From IMG/VR virus record IMGVR_UViG_3300017708_001323, positions 1-64,000 of that record: DNA of 64,000 nucleotides. One strand, written 5' to 3'. Under the pieces are notes generated by a model, which saw only the letters and a list, made by a program, of their open reading frames with translations, did no database searches and was not told where the DNA came from. How positions within the stretch are numbered: the first letter of the stretch is position 1; every line of letters begins with the position of its first letter. The DNA comes from a virus. A program made the position numbers and the translations under genes. Positions 22,801 to 29,533 of the stretch are shown here, piece after piece.

Positions 22801-25800
22801 TTCCATCATTATCTTTTACGATGGAAGCAACACTTTGAATTATAGAAGAGGCTCTTTTTGGTTTTATTTTTTTAGCATGAGGATTGGATTCAGGACCTTC
22901 TTTAAACTCTACAGCGCTTACATACTGGCGTAGCCCATAATCTACATTACCACCTTGTGTTTTAGCACTTCCAGCATCAAAGTAGTAATCACTTCTATTT
23001 TCAAAAGCAGCGCTAGGAGTATAAGGTTCGTCACCTATTGCTATTAATTGTTCATCGCTAGGGAATGTTCCTAGAGATATTGCCGAGCCGACTTTTACTT
23101 CATTTCTAAATTTCACAGAAGCAGCCCAAGGCTCATCTGGTATTCGTAAAAATCCACTACTAACAGGATTATTATCATACAGCGCCCAAGCGCCACTTTT
23201 CAAAAATATTCTTCTAAATCTAGGAACATATTGTAAGTTTTGATAATTACCAGAATACACTGTAGAATTTGTCACTGCATCTGATGTAGGAAAATGGTTT
23301 AGATTACCTACATATAATTCTAAGTTTGAGCCATTTACAACTAATTCTTTAGTTACATGTGTTATTTGGTCTTGAATCTCACCTATTGATTTTTTAAAAT
23401 TATAAGCAGAAAATTTAGTTCTATCAGAATTGTAAGATTTACCCGGTCTTTTTCCTACCGGAGAAGGGTTCCAAGAATGTGCTGTGTAAGTAGCATCAAT
23501 ATGAAACTTAAATGAATTATCTTTTCCTACATAAACCTCGTCTGTTTCATTTGAAAATAATTGGTTTTCAAAAATTGGTAATTCTACTAGCGCTCTAGTA
23601 CTAGCATATTGTGTGCCTAATTGATAATCATGATTAACATCAGAACCTTCTTGAATCATTCTATCATTTACTGTAGTACCGTCATTGGACAAAGAATCTG
23701 TATTATAATATGGGTCGGAATTTACTGTGAAAGAAACAGGAGTAGCGGTTGCAGATAATGTGACCCCGGAAGTTTCATTTATCCCTAACAACCAGTTTGC
23801 AAAAGTAGAGTAGTCTTTTCCATTTCCATCTAAGTACTTTTGAGAGTTAGCAGCGGGAGGGTCATTAAAAGTAAAACTAGTTCCATTTTTAGAATCATAC
23901 AATGCACTACTACCATCTTCTAAATATATTCTACCTTTCTTAGCAAACCCATAGGTTCCCCAACTAGCCATATCTGGAGATTTATTATTTAGGGGTTTAA
24001 CATTCAGTACACCGTTATTACTAGAATAAGTAGCCGAAACTGTTTGTACATGGTACGCTCTTTGTGTAGAAAAAGGTAAACGAGATAAGAGACTAGGGTC
24101 ATATGAAGGTTTTATGTCATTTCCACCTTGCCCTAAACCACCTAAAGAAACTGTAACTACTGGTGCGTTAGGTTCTATTTCTTTTACAATATGTGAATCT
24201 GTGCTTCCTGAACCAATTTGTGAAACTATTTGATTTGTTGTACTCTCATTCACACCGTGGGCGGTTACAACAGTTGACATAGTACCTCCATTTTCTTTTT
24301 CTGAAATACTACTAACTCTACCTTTCGTCATTAAAAACAACATTCTTATTAGATTAGGTTCTTCTACATCACTAGCAACAGTTCTTAGATTGTATAATTG
24401 ATTGAATCTTTTTCTATCACTTGGTTGAATAAAAAATCTAAGATTATACGCTGAATCTTCATTAGTAATATGGTTGTCTATTATATCAAAAAACTCATGT
24501 ATAGGGCTATTAGATAGTGTTGTGCCTATATCGAATTGTCCATTAGAAGGACCACTGATGATAGTGCTAGGCTCTCTTCTGAAATATGTAGTTTTATCAG
24601 TTAGGATTTTTGCTTTACTTGTAGTATTAGGAAAAATTAACATTTTATGAAAAACACTATCGTGGTCTTCTTTTATTGTGTGAGATGCTAAAACAATCCC
24701 CGGAGGTGTTGCAGGTTGAGCAGACGCACTGGCTACAGGAGAATAGTTAGTGCCAGTATCGTTTCTTGGTGAATAAGAAAAATCTAATTCTGTATCTGAT
24801 TCATAACCTTCAGAAGTATCACCGACTAAACTGTGAGGTCTATTAGTCATAGTTAATTCATTTTTAGCAGCCACATCTATGTAACCACCGGGAGCGTAAA
24901 GGGTACAATTTGCTAAATCTGATGCAATTACATCATACAAAGTAGTACCTTCAGCAACTAGTGTAGAACCTGATGGACTCATTTGTGAAACCATAAGATA
25001 TGGTTTTCCGTTTGTGTCCATTGAACCACCTGTTAAATCAACAGCGTTATAATGAATTAAGACTGTTTGAGAAAAACCAGCGTAGTTTAATAATTTTGGA
25101 ACTTTAAGTACAGCGATTCTAGATACTCTAGAAGGTCTTAAATGATATTTTCGTGATTCTTCATTTATTTCTCCATACTGAGGAACAGGCCCTTTCAACA
25201 TAAATGGCGCAAAATCAAAATTATTTCCACCTATACCAATTATTTCTTTACTACCTGTAGGTAAACCATTACTTACTATCGCGGATATTGAACTTGAATT
25301 TACTACATTAACAATTTTATAATCTTCAACTTTTCTATAAATATCAATTCTTTGATTTTCTATGATATCTTTTGTGGCACCTAACTGTGAAGAATCGTAA
25401 TATATTTCAGCAATGTCTGGACTTCCGTCTACCTGTTGATGAATAATTTCTTCATTAGGTTCGGGTAACATTTTCATAAACTCATGACTTTCAACATGAT
25501 TTAGAGTGTGTCTACCGGAGTGTCCAATTTTGAAACCATCATCCAAACCACTAGGCCAAGTAACAGCAAAAGGATTATTTGTATCAACATCGGAAGTTGA
25601 AAGCCGACTAGAATATACTATACCATGTTGATTATGTTTGGATTCATCTAAAATCATTTGACCTGTTCTATCTATCATCTGAGTAGCGTAATGTAATGGT
25701 TGATAGGGATATCCTGTCGCACTATCAATTAATAAATCAGAACTTATAATTACAAAGTTATTATCCCCACTAGACCTAGAGTTTAACATAGGTCTAAGAC

Positions 25801-26962
25801 CGTTACCTAAAGTACTACTTGAGAAATCTAAGTGAATACTACTTACTAAAATGTAAGGTGTATTAGTTTCTATATCATTTATTGAATGTAATCTCACCCT
25901 TTCTGGAGGAGTATTGTTAGGTTTATATGTAGATTTATGATAAGCACCTGCGTTGATTAACAAATTAAAAGGTACATGTGGTACGCTTCTGATATTTTTT
26001 GTACCCGGAGTAGTTATATTATCTACAATTTTATAATCGCCACTAGAATATGTGCTACTAGTAAAATCAATACTCCCAGTAGAAACTGTTTTTCCTGTTA
26101 ATTCTGATGCTATGGCTTTTGCATCAATAGAACTACTTAGAACAATTTTTGTTAATCCAGAAACTGTAGAAGTTGTTGTATTAAAAGTATAAGAGGAAGA
26201 AAAAGGTGTTATTGGCTCATTAAAACGATATAATGCTAATGTGTTATGTCTTACAATTGGTGCATTCATCATAACCATAGAATCATCAAAACCAGCAGTG
26301 ATGTGTAGCGCTTCCATGATACCCCTGAACTCACCACCCTTTCCACCAATGTACATGTGCTCTTCGTTTTCTACTAATGTGAAATTTTCATCAATATCTT
26401 TCTTTACCATTAGTTCTCCATTCACATATAGAGCGACATCTTTCCTTCTTACTGCTGCTACAATATGAATTAGAGGTCTGTGGTTTATATTCAAAGTAGT
26501 AGAATCATTATATGTACTATTAAACCTATTATACGGTTCAAAAAGCCCACCAAAATCTGGAGGAGGGTAAACCGTTCCATCATACCCATTTGTTTCTGGT
26601 AAAGCCGTAGCAATTCTAACTTCTTCTACACTTTCTGCTCTAGTTAAAGATACAGAGAAAACACAAGGTCCGGGTGTATCTGGAGTACCTATTGAAAGAG
26701 AAAATTGTCCTTCCTTTGATACAACTACTCCACCATTATCAGGTATAACCCAAGCCTCTATAGCCATAGTTTTTCTAGAGCCTTTTCCACTTAGATGAGT
26801 AAAAGTTTGAGAGCCTTTAGGATTTTTACTCAAAAATGTAGAAGCAGTAAAACCCTCTGGTGTTGTGTCTCCTAAGTCAGTATTTCTCCCTTGTGGCACA
26901 ATTATACTGTCGTTCACACCATCAAATAAAAACGCATAAGAGTTTTCAGTTATTGCAGCCAT
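10799..26962 (-). CDS. Giant tail protein, 5387 aa, N-terminal LamG-like domain
   Basis: One uninterrupted frame of 16.2 kb, a quarter of the window. Residues ~1-240 look like a laminin-G/concanavalin-A-like jelly roll: AFLFDGVNDSIIVP near the start, then IEAWVIPDNGGVVVSKEG, then AAVRRKDVALYVNGELM and MYIGGKGGEFRG, in the order seen in LamG_3 domains. The remainder is rich in Ser, Asn, Tyr and Gly, with many predicted beta turns, no obvious transmembrane or coiled-coil segments, and no protease or glycosidase motif that I recognise. The gene sits between the distal tail protein and the hub candidate. It could form a giant tail-tip adhesin or a host-surface-binding apparatus. The lack of long helices argues against a tape measure. 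Confidence 0.7.
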   Translation of the reverse strand: MAAITENSYAFLFDGVNDSIIVPQGRNTDLGDTTPEGFTASTFLSKNPKGSQTFTHLSGKGSRKTMAIEAWVIPDNGGVVVSKEGQFSLSIGTPDTPGPCVFSVSLTRAESVEEVRIATALPETNGYDGTVYPPPDFGGLFEPYNRFNSTYNDSTTLNINHRPLIHIVAAVRRKDVALYVNGELMVKKDIDENFTLVENEEHMYIGGKGGEFRGIMEALHITAGFDDSMVMMNAPIVRHNTLALYRFNEPITPFSSSYTFNTTTSTVSGLTKIVLSSSIDAKAIASELTGKTVSTGSIDFTSSTYSSGDYKIVDNITTPGTKNIRSVPHVPFNLLINAGAYHKSTYKPNNTPPERVRLHSINDIETNTPYILVSSIHLDFSSSTLGNGLRPMLNSRSSGDNNFVIISSDLLIDSATGYPYQPLHYATQMIDRTGQMILDESKHNQHGIVYSSRLSTSDVDTNNPFAVTWPSGLDDGFKIGHSGRHTLNHVESHEFMKMLPEPNEEIIHQQVDGSPDIAEIYYDSSQLGATKDIIENQRIDIYRKVEDYKIVNVVNSSSISAIVSNGLPTGSKEIIGIGGNNFDFAPFMLKGPVPQYGEINEESRKYHLRPSRVSRIAVLKVPKLLNYAGFSQTVLIHYNAVDLTGGSMDTNGKPYLMVSQMSPSGSTLVAEGTTLYDVIASDLANCTLYAPGGYIDVAAKNELTMTNRPHSLVGDTSEGYESDTELDFSYSPRNDTGTNYSPVASASAQPATPPGIVLASHTIKEDHDSVFHKMLIFPNTTSKAKILTDKTTYFRREPSTIISGPSNGQFDIGTTLSNSPIHEFFDIIDNHITNEDSAYNLRFFIQPSDRKRFNQLYNLRTVASDVEEPNLIRMLFLMTKGRVSSISEKENGGTMSTVVTAHGVNESTTNQIVSQIGSGSTDSHIVKEIEPNAPVVTVSLGGLGQGGNDIKPSYDPSLLSRLPFSTQRAYHVQTVSATYSSNNGVLNVKPLNNKSPDMASWGTYGFAKKGRIYLEDGSSALYDSKNGTSFTFNDPPAANSQKYLDGNGKDYSTFANWLLGINETSGVTLSATATPVSFTVNSDPYYNTDSLSNDGTTVNDRMIQEGSDVNHDYQLGTQYASTRALVELPIFENQLFSNETDEVYVGKDNSFKFHIDATYTAHSWNPSPVGKRPGKSYNSDRTKFSAYNFKKSIGEIQDQITHVTKELVVNGSNLELYVGNLNHFPTSDAVTNSTVYSGNYQNLQYVPRFRRIFLKSGAWALYDNNPVSSGFLRIPDEPWAASVKFRNEVKVGSAISLGTFPSDEQLIAIGDEPYTPSAAFENRSDYYFDAGSAKTQGGNVDYGLRQYVSAVEFKEGPESNPHAKKIKPKRASSIIQSVASIVKDNDGSDGMGIAVVTLPEEDVDLFPDFGYETISAATFSIGDFLYEVELDDAGTTRRLHYYGRVKTADGVNLSKNSIALGFYNGVANTVPSWLAADKKITLSRRSRAIINFNRSNISAIAADSILDEEYETYCAIATNWGINSTSESTSATIHSTTTTPLTSNTLGTNLRVGDQVFATGGLQGHTSLVSIGIISEISKRDFAGTDDYTVTLTGNAGATVTGGQLYVSFSNAFVEDPDAILNTSWVYPYAGGGLRDGDTIWCNMTMNNPHAMEGLFAKSRGVLNENRVWKGFTGGTGTLDTNPRDSVPFENFLIGENCLETARNYVQHVNKTIEENYKSLGLSASEAPTIAYLDPYLVEEGHARVLLYDVAHDREFIAFQDIVMQVQSSPLTASIGWPRKIVKDGALIDLAEYTATLNGGGPSWATTQIDVANGYPSQNPYIRSTQQSKFIESAYAHDVANRIGTDVLTPLSGSLPANLATSSAGATSPSIYGKAHGHHVHTGYSISGGLKKYALGDSAAKRTSDEVVLSIFSNIKHEFSRIKSFSDSFVTELKKLRNDVSGASLREGSTFFDTPDGTRVIPAFLSLKGIRNETLDLSNHSETRLQHLPHWNQMEFVRRLTIDVGEVGEKTNSVEEAALEIVRKINQAAAPKASADLGGSTHDPSPWWDDSAFTSKDKGTHMGYIRAHIGRAVQNQKGDLGFSIVIHSTVPGASGRNFAVWLDNSKGQTNYHPDFIIGHGGRWRNFWGQPLESSNEKPHPAPMPLDKNGRPFPPITTLHDLTNRDFETDFTINSDFTSRSDNTTNPVLRAISSAIGGSQINSVSTESFEDTTNKITVHGLRTGSRAASRINFGGMTKAGVPGWGPDAGKWGMGEKGNTQFSQRYGNTSLSSYGSYVPTNEIKDTTKNQLYGVQLKDHIGNKRNIRFIYSNVHNNLSNTKTKLPDTIEEDICIFFNDKNVADGGFTIGNNMVGTGDATGRLTGFSGDTEKEYFGGLWNPYPARNMAINIVNGSSYIHSTTKLVVVLDDPYDNTPTKENEHHDILGYLGFPKTNGRIQITNASGSGNTGLTLHYTNRTENGNAGPHEFFGIVSEYTGDVTLTNYLISPTLNWTTLVTDELLTAVTTAAINAVDINNPEGVKFDCTEMYAADGRKFSDWGIKSDSIIIRAFDTERKVEPLSKKYFASVHRDLGIQAAHLEYGEVEQTNNSTGTWSFGTQRVVTDTQIDNGRSIDCGYIPFTVLQIISKSFGPNSNTETPIIVNSSNQEVVLSEWQRNLNGSNFTNVSGDHIIPKIDNPNLFYVATSSSSGVLSHIDIKSDNVCWHFLAPATKDGSTVKSISERKTLYFWDGVFAEFETHQGSDSGSATVLNRLITKVGTQSPMLTIALENNDIANNSTGVVSQFANEQISQFDGFRSLGSVDSSTIIYFTGGRSSIDNNVPIFFAGGFSGVVLDVNDGTMNDYTDFYTHPYSSGPTGSSGIQNANEIVTSHAILDANAMMAFFPGTPLLNQNRGSIIPPAHNRDNVLSPDLDNAGGSINSDHPNSSPYSSGVVVQRPSPLVLRFAHPTARYGDHVNGTENKTTYLIFGPGQAFPFTQEVADNGSGFNSTQPHTGRVLTTGNSWSIIPEGTFIPNEIQNDEDDYMPMTSTYHNAHHRFHWRTPLNWETPAGKPLIGVLKQRPESGRMYGQMFVDGGSTGSNNDTLRSMPLRHNSMLGFGIAMGADNVFHMDGGYHPGGSWMDNQLTFNPPHPKSDTILSTWGVSGQLHPTAYRVAGPITTKVLNYAAAEGALVDGDIDREYIIVDATRCQNGNELATVLGMAINTFPGAGALKSIGGTHMPSMGNSMRQDRYGWVHLDTFVEYNTSTAPLSVTYSSSAHTTQTALEQIPASGWLKSNTSAAAWATYHSREVFNDSGWKVKFYLAPNRVSNTNKFENNGTLANSNNFPTIDGSVDIYVWSKAGVHRFNNENEATRSHMAQVHFSGLVDAIDRTRPVGAAGWHGERYSYLNSLKVGAEGYAAGLGAYHQLLNFSPYGTASSVYDTLGTIPIVAPLARSPESLPPVDGLGSALMTYINDPYNTSTGVTYTANNLSYSRKDTDDNAPDTLHTKPVNYDITSDLPEELHHPQGLSGNAWLVVSSESEFALIAKKDRDGSTAVGDFLVLKGESSSQLEFAGTTQWDERFHSQDRFIAPAHAGPNVEALIVDDTALPTYSADLSAYTFHTGSVTDARLENATPDRAKTGNLVTDLDFSLGSYNLETGVTVERNVVPEYYVGGTAYTSDSDYPDDYWKGDIHAFDLFKRSSSLNFNTENIVWKRMDGGNLTLPSMNYRGLGAVPKITRVESDNTPHTFGEKIFGNVRFSFETTNSAILPSIEIPYEENLLSNVMNIPNEEMQFEEITVIDDSGQEHTIQGGSPLGTIIRTFNVVSNRDVSGKSPSLANSGSKPNLMIALPDPSTIPGNIIIRSGYDPIMAYQNETFGSGGVLHADLSENDLKHLFDDKENGGSLYLAPTYEEVNWEHIDPVTNESIKTGWVQATKNAPLRTSYELHDRTLFFHVTKMGHSHTHRFPTTYTHSNGVENQDLTVSDWDSSSVLTTNATINTRIYDADFATKEVKDNRRFIRIYNPTTEESVVASYTGISGVTFTGVVGDVDFTKFMAAQTITSLRIVPSYYMPAGSARFYAAARIRDHAEVSGSSPDMAHTQYFTGVDSNTEAHTIYSKPVLTPMPYPRMGHHFVNATMAMLPGHLAHPAYQSVYQRHLAELASTNGFRDRNLFDEEKTALSVSSNISTNVTEKMSPLEPELFFSGLTATPSGPSDLAGGGFSLMFETGIKWDGYGVLGARGNAGIINKAGGHTIVLEAAKKYTLQHHFPDPREVGAYQIVIQPNIFNTQIIGYHYYNSTQKLTSQQVNTVIGTEYVSATGALVLYLSDATQADVRGCEIFINEIILDQDADFGSQFTKTPPLSTFNPFGIEMSESPSFTRRAFPYSKHLSKSTPGYSINIPWWSILHKVAPDDSSSNGFRHISQNRLDNYYELSRSTLGSIGIQLTIAGYPTIYPDIYSHILQNISLNPKCIVKSKSSPDITVDDASIFPETPYYGQQLEYVDSNGVRQTSTYTRRTGLQNGTVNVSNVFTGVSTGDFFNNIIDDVTELKLTRAYDTMPADSIFTNVNRSIIANTISSLKQGTNDTYNYHTPDAFLCIWNHNLGRPYTFYSDSSRTYDNDTSDRAIDKAAYNLLPEHFETIRYQDVIYGMSTGPFDLKIKTPDVDKTGVVAVADSDHNQAGVNQANQPIHLNRFWPCGSRGGPHSSRPDVFVQAGASWIYPRKYASDDLYRWYDLDDIDASYSRSSGITAAKITTNQTYRLPFGYRVSLRQSLNRPRWGLIPTRAALEDAISGSISATSVGYRAGPLVQYENRSWAKADGSTAGAFPKTYVGIMERNTNFAGQLGSDRYETQVRRSDGRRMVRPFGAPVRTLRNNNKVERDWWGDSEGKSITRLTEASQYYMVDWWGNTRGEAVRRAPVRGFGIRPAWDCGDAYEYDRTNNRTPFQRIWNNGKPIFNMKNVLNSSGAVSLQTNYTIPRFGGRLNNDNNGSSTILVDVFAPTHALRIGDMGGGRGVRYPTMFNEDILTELSAPIHTTGVVLSHHTSEPTFGTGLLRPRNDVLQADEVPRGISAKLEISQDGLLKPEAVVSDKVENIVGDSPHKDVISRSSPRIGIDAENIESIDNSHIVINTEAHSLHTDRNVGQRTVLTGAHTIGSQTLTEADYTSLGFNNTNTYGAINGILKFSHTSNMRPLGGDYILEARSFSGLFNDIGWGVASLTGSNNTSNPYQSTTSYTSDSIRNNDKDQIVKFLLRPVRVLDKYHVETFRSKSAPTTQTGGDYFQATAGGKYGLFTYETPNGRVADVNTPDNRGVPNSNGPYVPIFYMTNTNDQVPSAMGPNLKGSNFVSTSPSLTDLVVRLLPSQNTLQHHASDAPRDGDFTIKPRFSQSLHPKGDKGDVTYGTSDHTGDAT

Positions 26963-26971
26963 AATTATCTC

Positions 26972-28129
26972 TCATATTGTTGCGTCTGCTGGATAGAATG
27001 TTATATCAAAATTATAGACACTTTCCCCAGCGTCATAATTTATATCTAATTTACCCATAACTCCTTGTATACCAGTAAAACCAGTAGTGAAAATATCAAA
27101 AGTAGCCCCGGCAGGAGAATTATTTGCTTCAGAAGATTTACTAAATCTAGATTCAAAGGGTCCAGTGGGCATGAAGAAATTTCTAGCAACATAAGTATCA
27201 CCATCTGCTTGAATTGTAGAATTGTAAGGTATTTGTATACCCACAATATAATCACCATCACCAGAAAGAGTGTTTATGAAAGAAAGACCAAAAGTAGGAA
27301 GTGCCAAAGCAAGAGCACCTAAAGTAGTTAAAAGATTATCAAGAGTTAATTCCCTATTAATTTCTCTTGAAGAATTATTTATAATTCCATACAAATCCAT
27401 TACTTTATCACCAGCAGATTTCTTTTTCCCAGTAGAGCCTCCTTGAAATTTAGAATCAAATGGGTGTCTAAAGTTATGAGGAGAGACATAACTAAGAATA
27501 GATGGTTTAATTTTAGGGTAAGCGCTTTGATTTCCATTTGAACCAGATACATTTTGTTTAATTACAATAGCAGAATTTGCAAGTCCTGTTTTTTCACTTT
27601 TTACAATACTTGCTGTGATTTTTGTTGCTGTTTGATTATTTACCCAATCAGCAACATAACTTGTAAACTGAGTAGTAGTGGCGTATGTACCTGTATTGGT
27701 TTTTATAACTATATTATTTCCGGTCCTACCTAAATTTGAATCTTGTGTAAAAGTCGCTTCATATAATGTACCATCTGTAGATTTTACTTGAAACTTAGAT
27801 GCTCCTGCTAAAAGAGCATTAATATTAACACTTGTAACAAAACTATTAGAGAGATAAAAACCATTTCCATAATTTATACTTGAAAAATCAACTAAACCCT
27901 TAGCAAAAGCGGCACCAGTAGTAAATCTATCATCTGAAATCACACCTTGTATAACAATTAAACTTCGGCTTTTATTCAAATCAATAGCGATTCTTGTCCC
28001 ACCAAGGGCGGGAAAAGAAGTTGGTGTAACTTCTCTTTCAGTTGTTAAGGCAAATGTGGTAGCCTCTAATTCTATTAGATTACCGTTTTCTTGAACTAAA
28101 CGAATTGGTGTACCATTTGATTCAGCCAT
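26972..28129 (-). CDS. Putative distal tail / tail-tip protein, 385 aa
   Basis: ATG at 28129, two bases after the tape-measure stop. The N-terminus (MAESNGTPIRLVQENGNLIELEATTFALTTEREV) and a C-terminal beta domain (DINYDAGESVYNFDITFYPAD) fit a tail-tip or distal tail protein, but I cannot name the family. The middle has a Lys- and Asn-rich beta region (KTNTGTYATTTQFTSYVADW). It lies directly downstream of the tape-measure candidate, the usual place for distal tail proteins in siphovirus-like gene orders. The assignment rests mainly on synteny. Confidence 0.5.
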   Translation of the reverse strand: MAESNGTPIRLVQENGNLIELEATTFALTTEREVTPTSFPALGGTRIAIDLNKSRSLIVIQGVISDDRFTTGAAFAKGLVDFSSINYGNGFYLSNSFVTSVNINALLAGASKFQVKSTDGTLYEATFTQDSNLGRTGNNIVIKTNTGTYATTTQFTSYVADWVNNQTATKITASIVKSEKTGLANSAIVIKQNVSGSNGNQSAYPKIKPSILSYVSPHNFRHPFDSKFQGGSTGKKKSAGDKVMDLYGIINNSSREINRELTLDNLLTTLGALALALPTFGLSFINTLSGDGDYIVGIQIPYNSTIQADGDTYVARNFFMPTGPFESRFSKSSEANNSPAGATFDIFTTGFTGIQGVMGKLDINYDAGESVYNFDITFYPADATI

Positions 28130-28131
28130 CT

Positions 28132-28896
28132 TTACAACCTTCCATGACTTCTATGAAAATCGGCTCTTCTAGTAGTTTCGGCTTGGATTAAATCACTTAT
28201 ATCTACGGCCATTTTTCTTTTATCACTTCTATCAGTCATACCACTCATTTCAATGTTAATATTGTAAGTAGGGCTACTACCACTCATAGCCATACCCATT
28301 TTCACTCTATCAGAAAAATCAGCGTGCCTTGCTGGTCCTCCACCACCAAATATATCAAAAATACTAGTATGGTTTTGCTTTCCATCATGAGTTAAATGAG
28401 GAAACCTAAAAGTATTCTCTTTAGGAGTGAATTTAAATAAATGTCTATTACTGTCATTAATCCCAGAACCAAGTGAAGGTTTAGACCCTAAACCGCCCCC
28501 ACTTATTACATTGCTAATCGCTTCACCTGTAGATTTTGGTATAATTGAGCCACCGCCCCCACTTATTACATTGCTAATCGCTTCACCTGTAGATTTTGGT
28601 ATAATTGAGCCACCGCCCATAATACCAGTTACTGTTTCAGTTACTGTCGCACTGACATTTTCTAGGCTTAAATCTTTTAATGCTTTTGCTAAATTTTTTG
28701 CACCTTGTATTTGCTCTTCAAAAAAACCAGACATAGCCCCTGATAAGCCTTCAAATGCTGTAAGACCTGCACCAAAAGCGCTGCTTAATAAACCACCTAA
28801 TGAAGATATTAAACTAGACATACTTGTAAGACCTAAAGACATTATCTTAATTGTATTAGAAGTATGTGCTAATTGTGTTTGAATAGGTAGTACCAT
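28132..28896 (-). CDS. Short tape-measure protein candidate, 254 aa
   Basis: ATG at 28896 (TGATG overlap with the upstream stop). The first ~90 residues are helical and hydrophobic (SSLISSLGGLLSSAFGAGLTAFEGLSGAMSG is split by small residues), followed by glycine-rich linkers and a C-terminus with NINIEMSGM..RSDKRKMAVDISDLIQAETTRR. That C-terminal style is typical of phage tape measures. The two small overlapping genes just upstream are laid out like tail-chaperone genes. If the tape-measure rule of about 1.5 Angstrom per residue holds, the tail would be about 38 nm, which is short. A perfect 60-bp duplication lies inside the linker. No lytic domain is visible. Confidence 0.6.
   Translation of the reverse strand: MVLPIQTQLAHTSNTIKIMSLGLTSMSSLISSLGGLLSSAFGAGLTAFEGLSGAMSGFFEEQIQGAKNLAKALKDLSLENVSATVTETVTGIMGGGSIIPKSTGEAISNVISGGGGSIIPKSTGEAISNVISGGGLGSKPSLGSGINDSNRHLFKFTPKENTFRFPHLTHDGKQNHTSIFDIFGGGGPARHADFSDRVKMGMAMSGSSPTYNINIEMSGMTDRSDKRKMAVDISDLIQAETTRRADFHRSHGRL
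28492..28618 (-). repeat. Perfect 60-bp tandem duplication in the tape-measure candidate
   Basis: The sequence repeats with period exactly 60 and no mismatch over 127 bp (2.1 copies). It encodes two identical 20-residue units, GGGGSIIPKSTGEAISNVIS. A perfect copy at the DNA level implies a very recent duplication. Confidence 0.95.
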
Positions 28897-29174
28897 CAGA
28901 AGTCCTCCAATTCAAGGAAAGAGTAATCTACTTTAACTGTTTCATTACCAGTGGTGTTTTCTTTATTTGCTTTCTCTCGGTTTCTATTTTTTTCCTCTTC
29001 AACAGCGATGGCCCAAACATAAGATTGTGTGAATACTTCTGGAGTCATGTTTAGTACCTCGGTTAATGAAATGCCATAGTGTTTAGCCACTATGTAGGCA
29101 AGCATTTGAAATTGCAATTCTATATCTTCAAGCGTTTTTGATTTAGGCTTTTGAAGAAATTCTTGCAATTTCAA
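28896..29174 (-). CDS. Tail assembly chaperone, second frame, 92 aa (TTG or -1 frameshift)
   Basis: The annotated frame starts with TTG at 29174, overlapping the stop of the previous gene, and has no convincing ribosome-binding site. It lies in the -1 frame relative to the upstream 120-aa gene and directly before the tape-measure candidate. This matches the gpG/gpGT arrangement of lambda-like phages, where the second frame is reached by ribosomal slippage. The product is helical (EFLQKPKSKTLEDIELQFQML) with an acidic, Lys-rich C-terminal half. Either it is translated from TTG, or it is the C-terminal extension of a fusion protein. Confidence 0.6.
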   Translation of the reverse strand: MKLQEFLQKPKSKTLEDIELQFQMLAYIVAKHYGISLTEVLNMTPEVFTQSYVWAIAVEEEKNRNREKANKENTTGNETVKVDYSFLELEDF

Positions 29175-29533
29175 TTGCTTGCTTTGGTAAACCCCCCTTG
29201 CATTACCTTCGCTAATTCTTCAGGATTAGGCAAATGTAAGGCAATTTGTTGACCTACAAAGCCACTTAAGTTTAATAATTCATCGACTGATAAATGAGGG
29301 TTTGTGCGTATAACCCAATTTTTAAAGGCGTAACGCCAATATGCTTCTAAATCTAAAGAAACTTCACCGTTTGTTATTACAAACATTTCTTGCGCTGCTT
29401 TCTGTATATCAAAAAACGACATATTTCGCACCCATATTTCCATGATAGCCTCGCTATCATCTGGGTCTACTTGTATTTCGTGTCGTCTTTCATTCATTTG
29501 ATTCATTATTCTGTTTTTGTCCACTATTGGCAT
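29171..29533 (-). CDS. Tail assembly chaperone candidate, 120 aa
   Basis: ATG at 29533; in-frame ATGs at 29506 and 29497 would reduce the 44-nt overlap with the SAP-domain gene and are plausible alternatives. The product is mixed helical (MSFFDIQKAAQEMF, YWRYAFKNWVIRTNPHL, DELLNLSGFVGQQIALHL). It contains no known catalytic motif. Position just before the tape measure and the overlapping second frame support a gpG-like chaperone that coats the tape measure during tail assembly. The family assignment is inferred from synteny and size. Confidence 0.6.
   Translation of the reverse strand: MPIVDKNRIMNQMNERRHEIQVDPDDSEAIMEIWVRNMSFFDIQKAAQEMFVITNGEVSLDLEAYWRYAFKNWVIRTNPHLSVDELLNLSGFVGQQIALHLPNPEELAKVMQGGFTKASN
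29190..29199 (-). promoter_or_regulatory. Possible -1 frameshift slippery site (G6 run)
   Basis: On the minus strand the run CAAGGGGGGTTTACC (G6 at 29192-29197) lies about 6 codons before the end of the 120-aa chaperone frame. A -1 slip there enters the 92-aa frame, giving AGG GGG GTT TAC CAA with no stop before it. It does not fit a strict X XXY YYZ heptamer, so slippage efficiency is uncertain. Confidence 0.4.

Noticed and set aside
28427-28882. 151-codon plus-strand frame opposite the tape-measure candidate
   Set aside because: It mirrors the coding frame and the 60-bp repeat, with no ribosome-binding site and no protein-like pattern.
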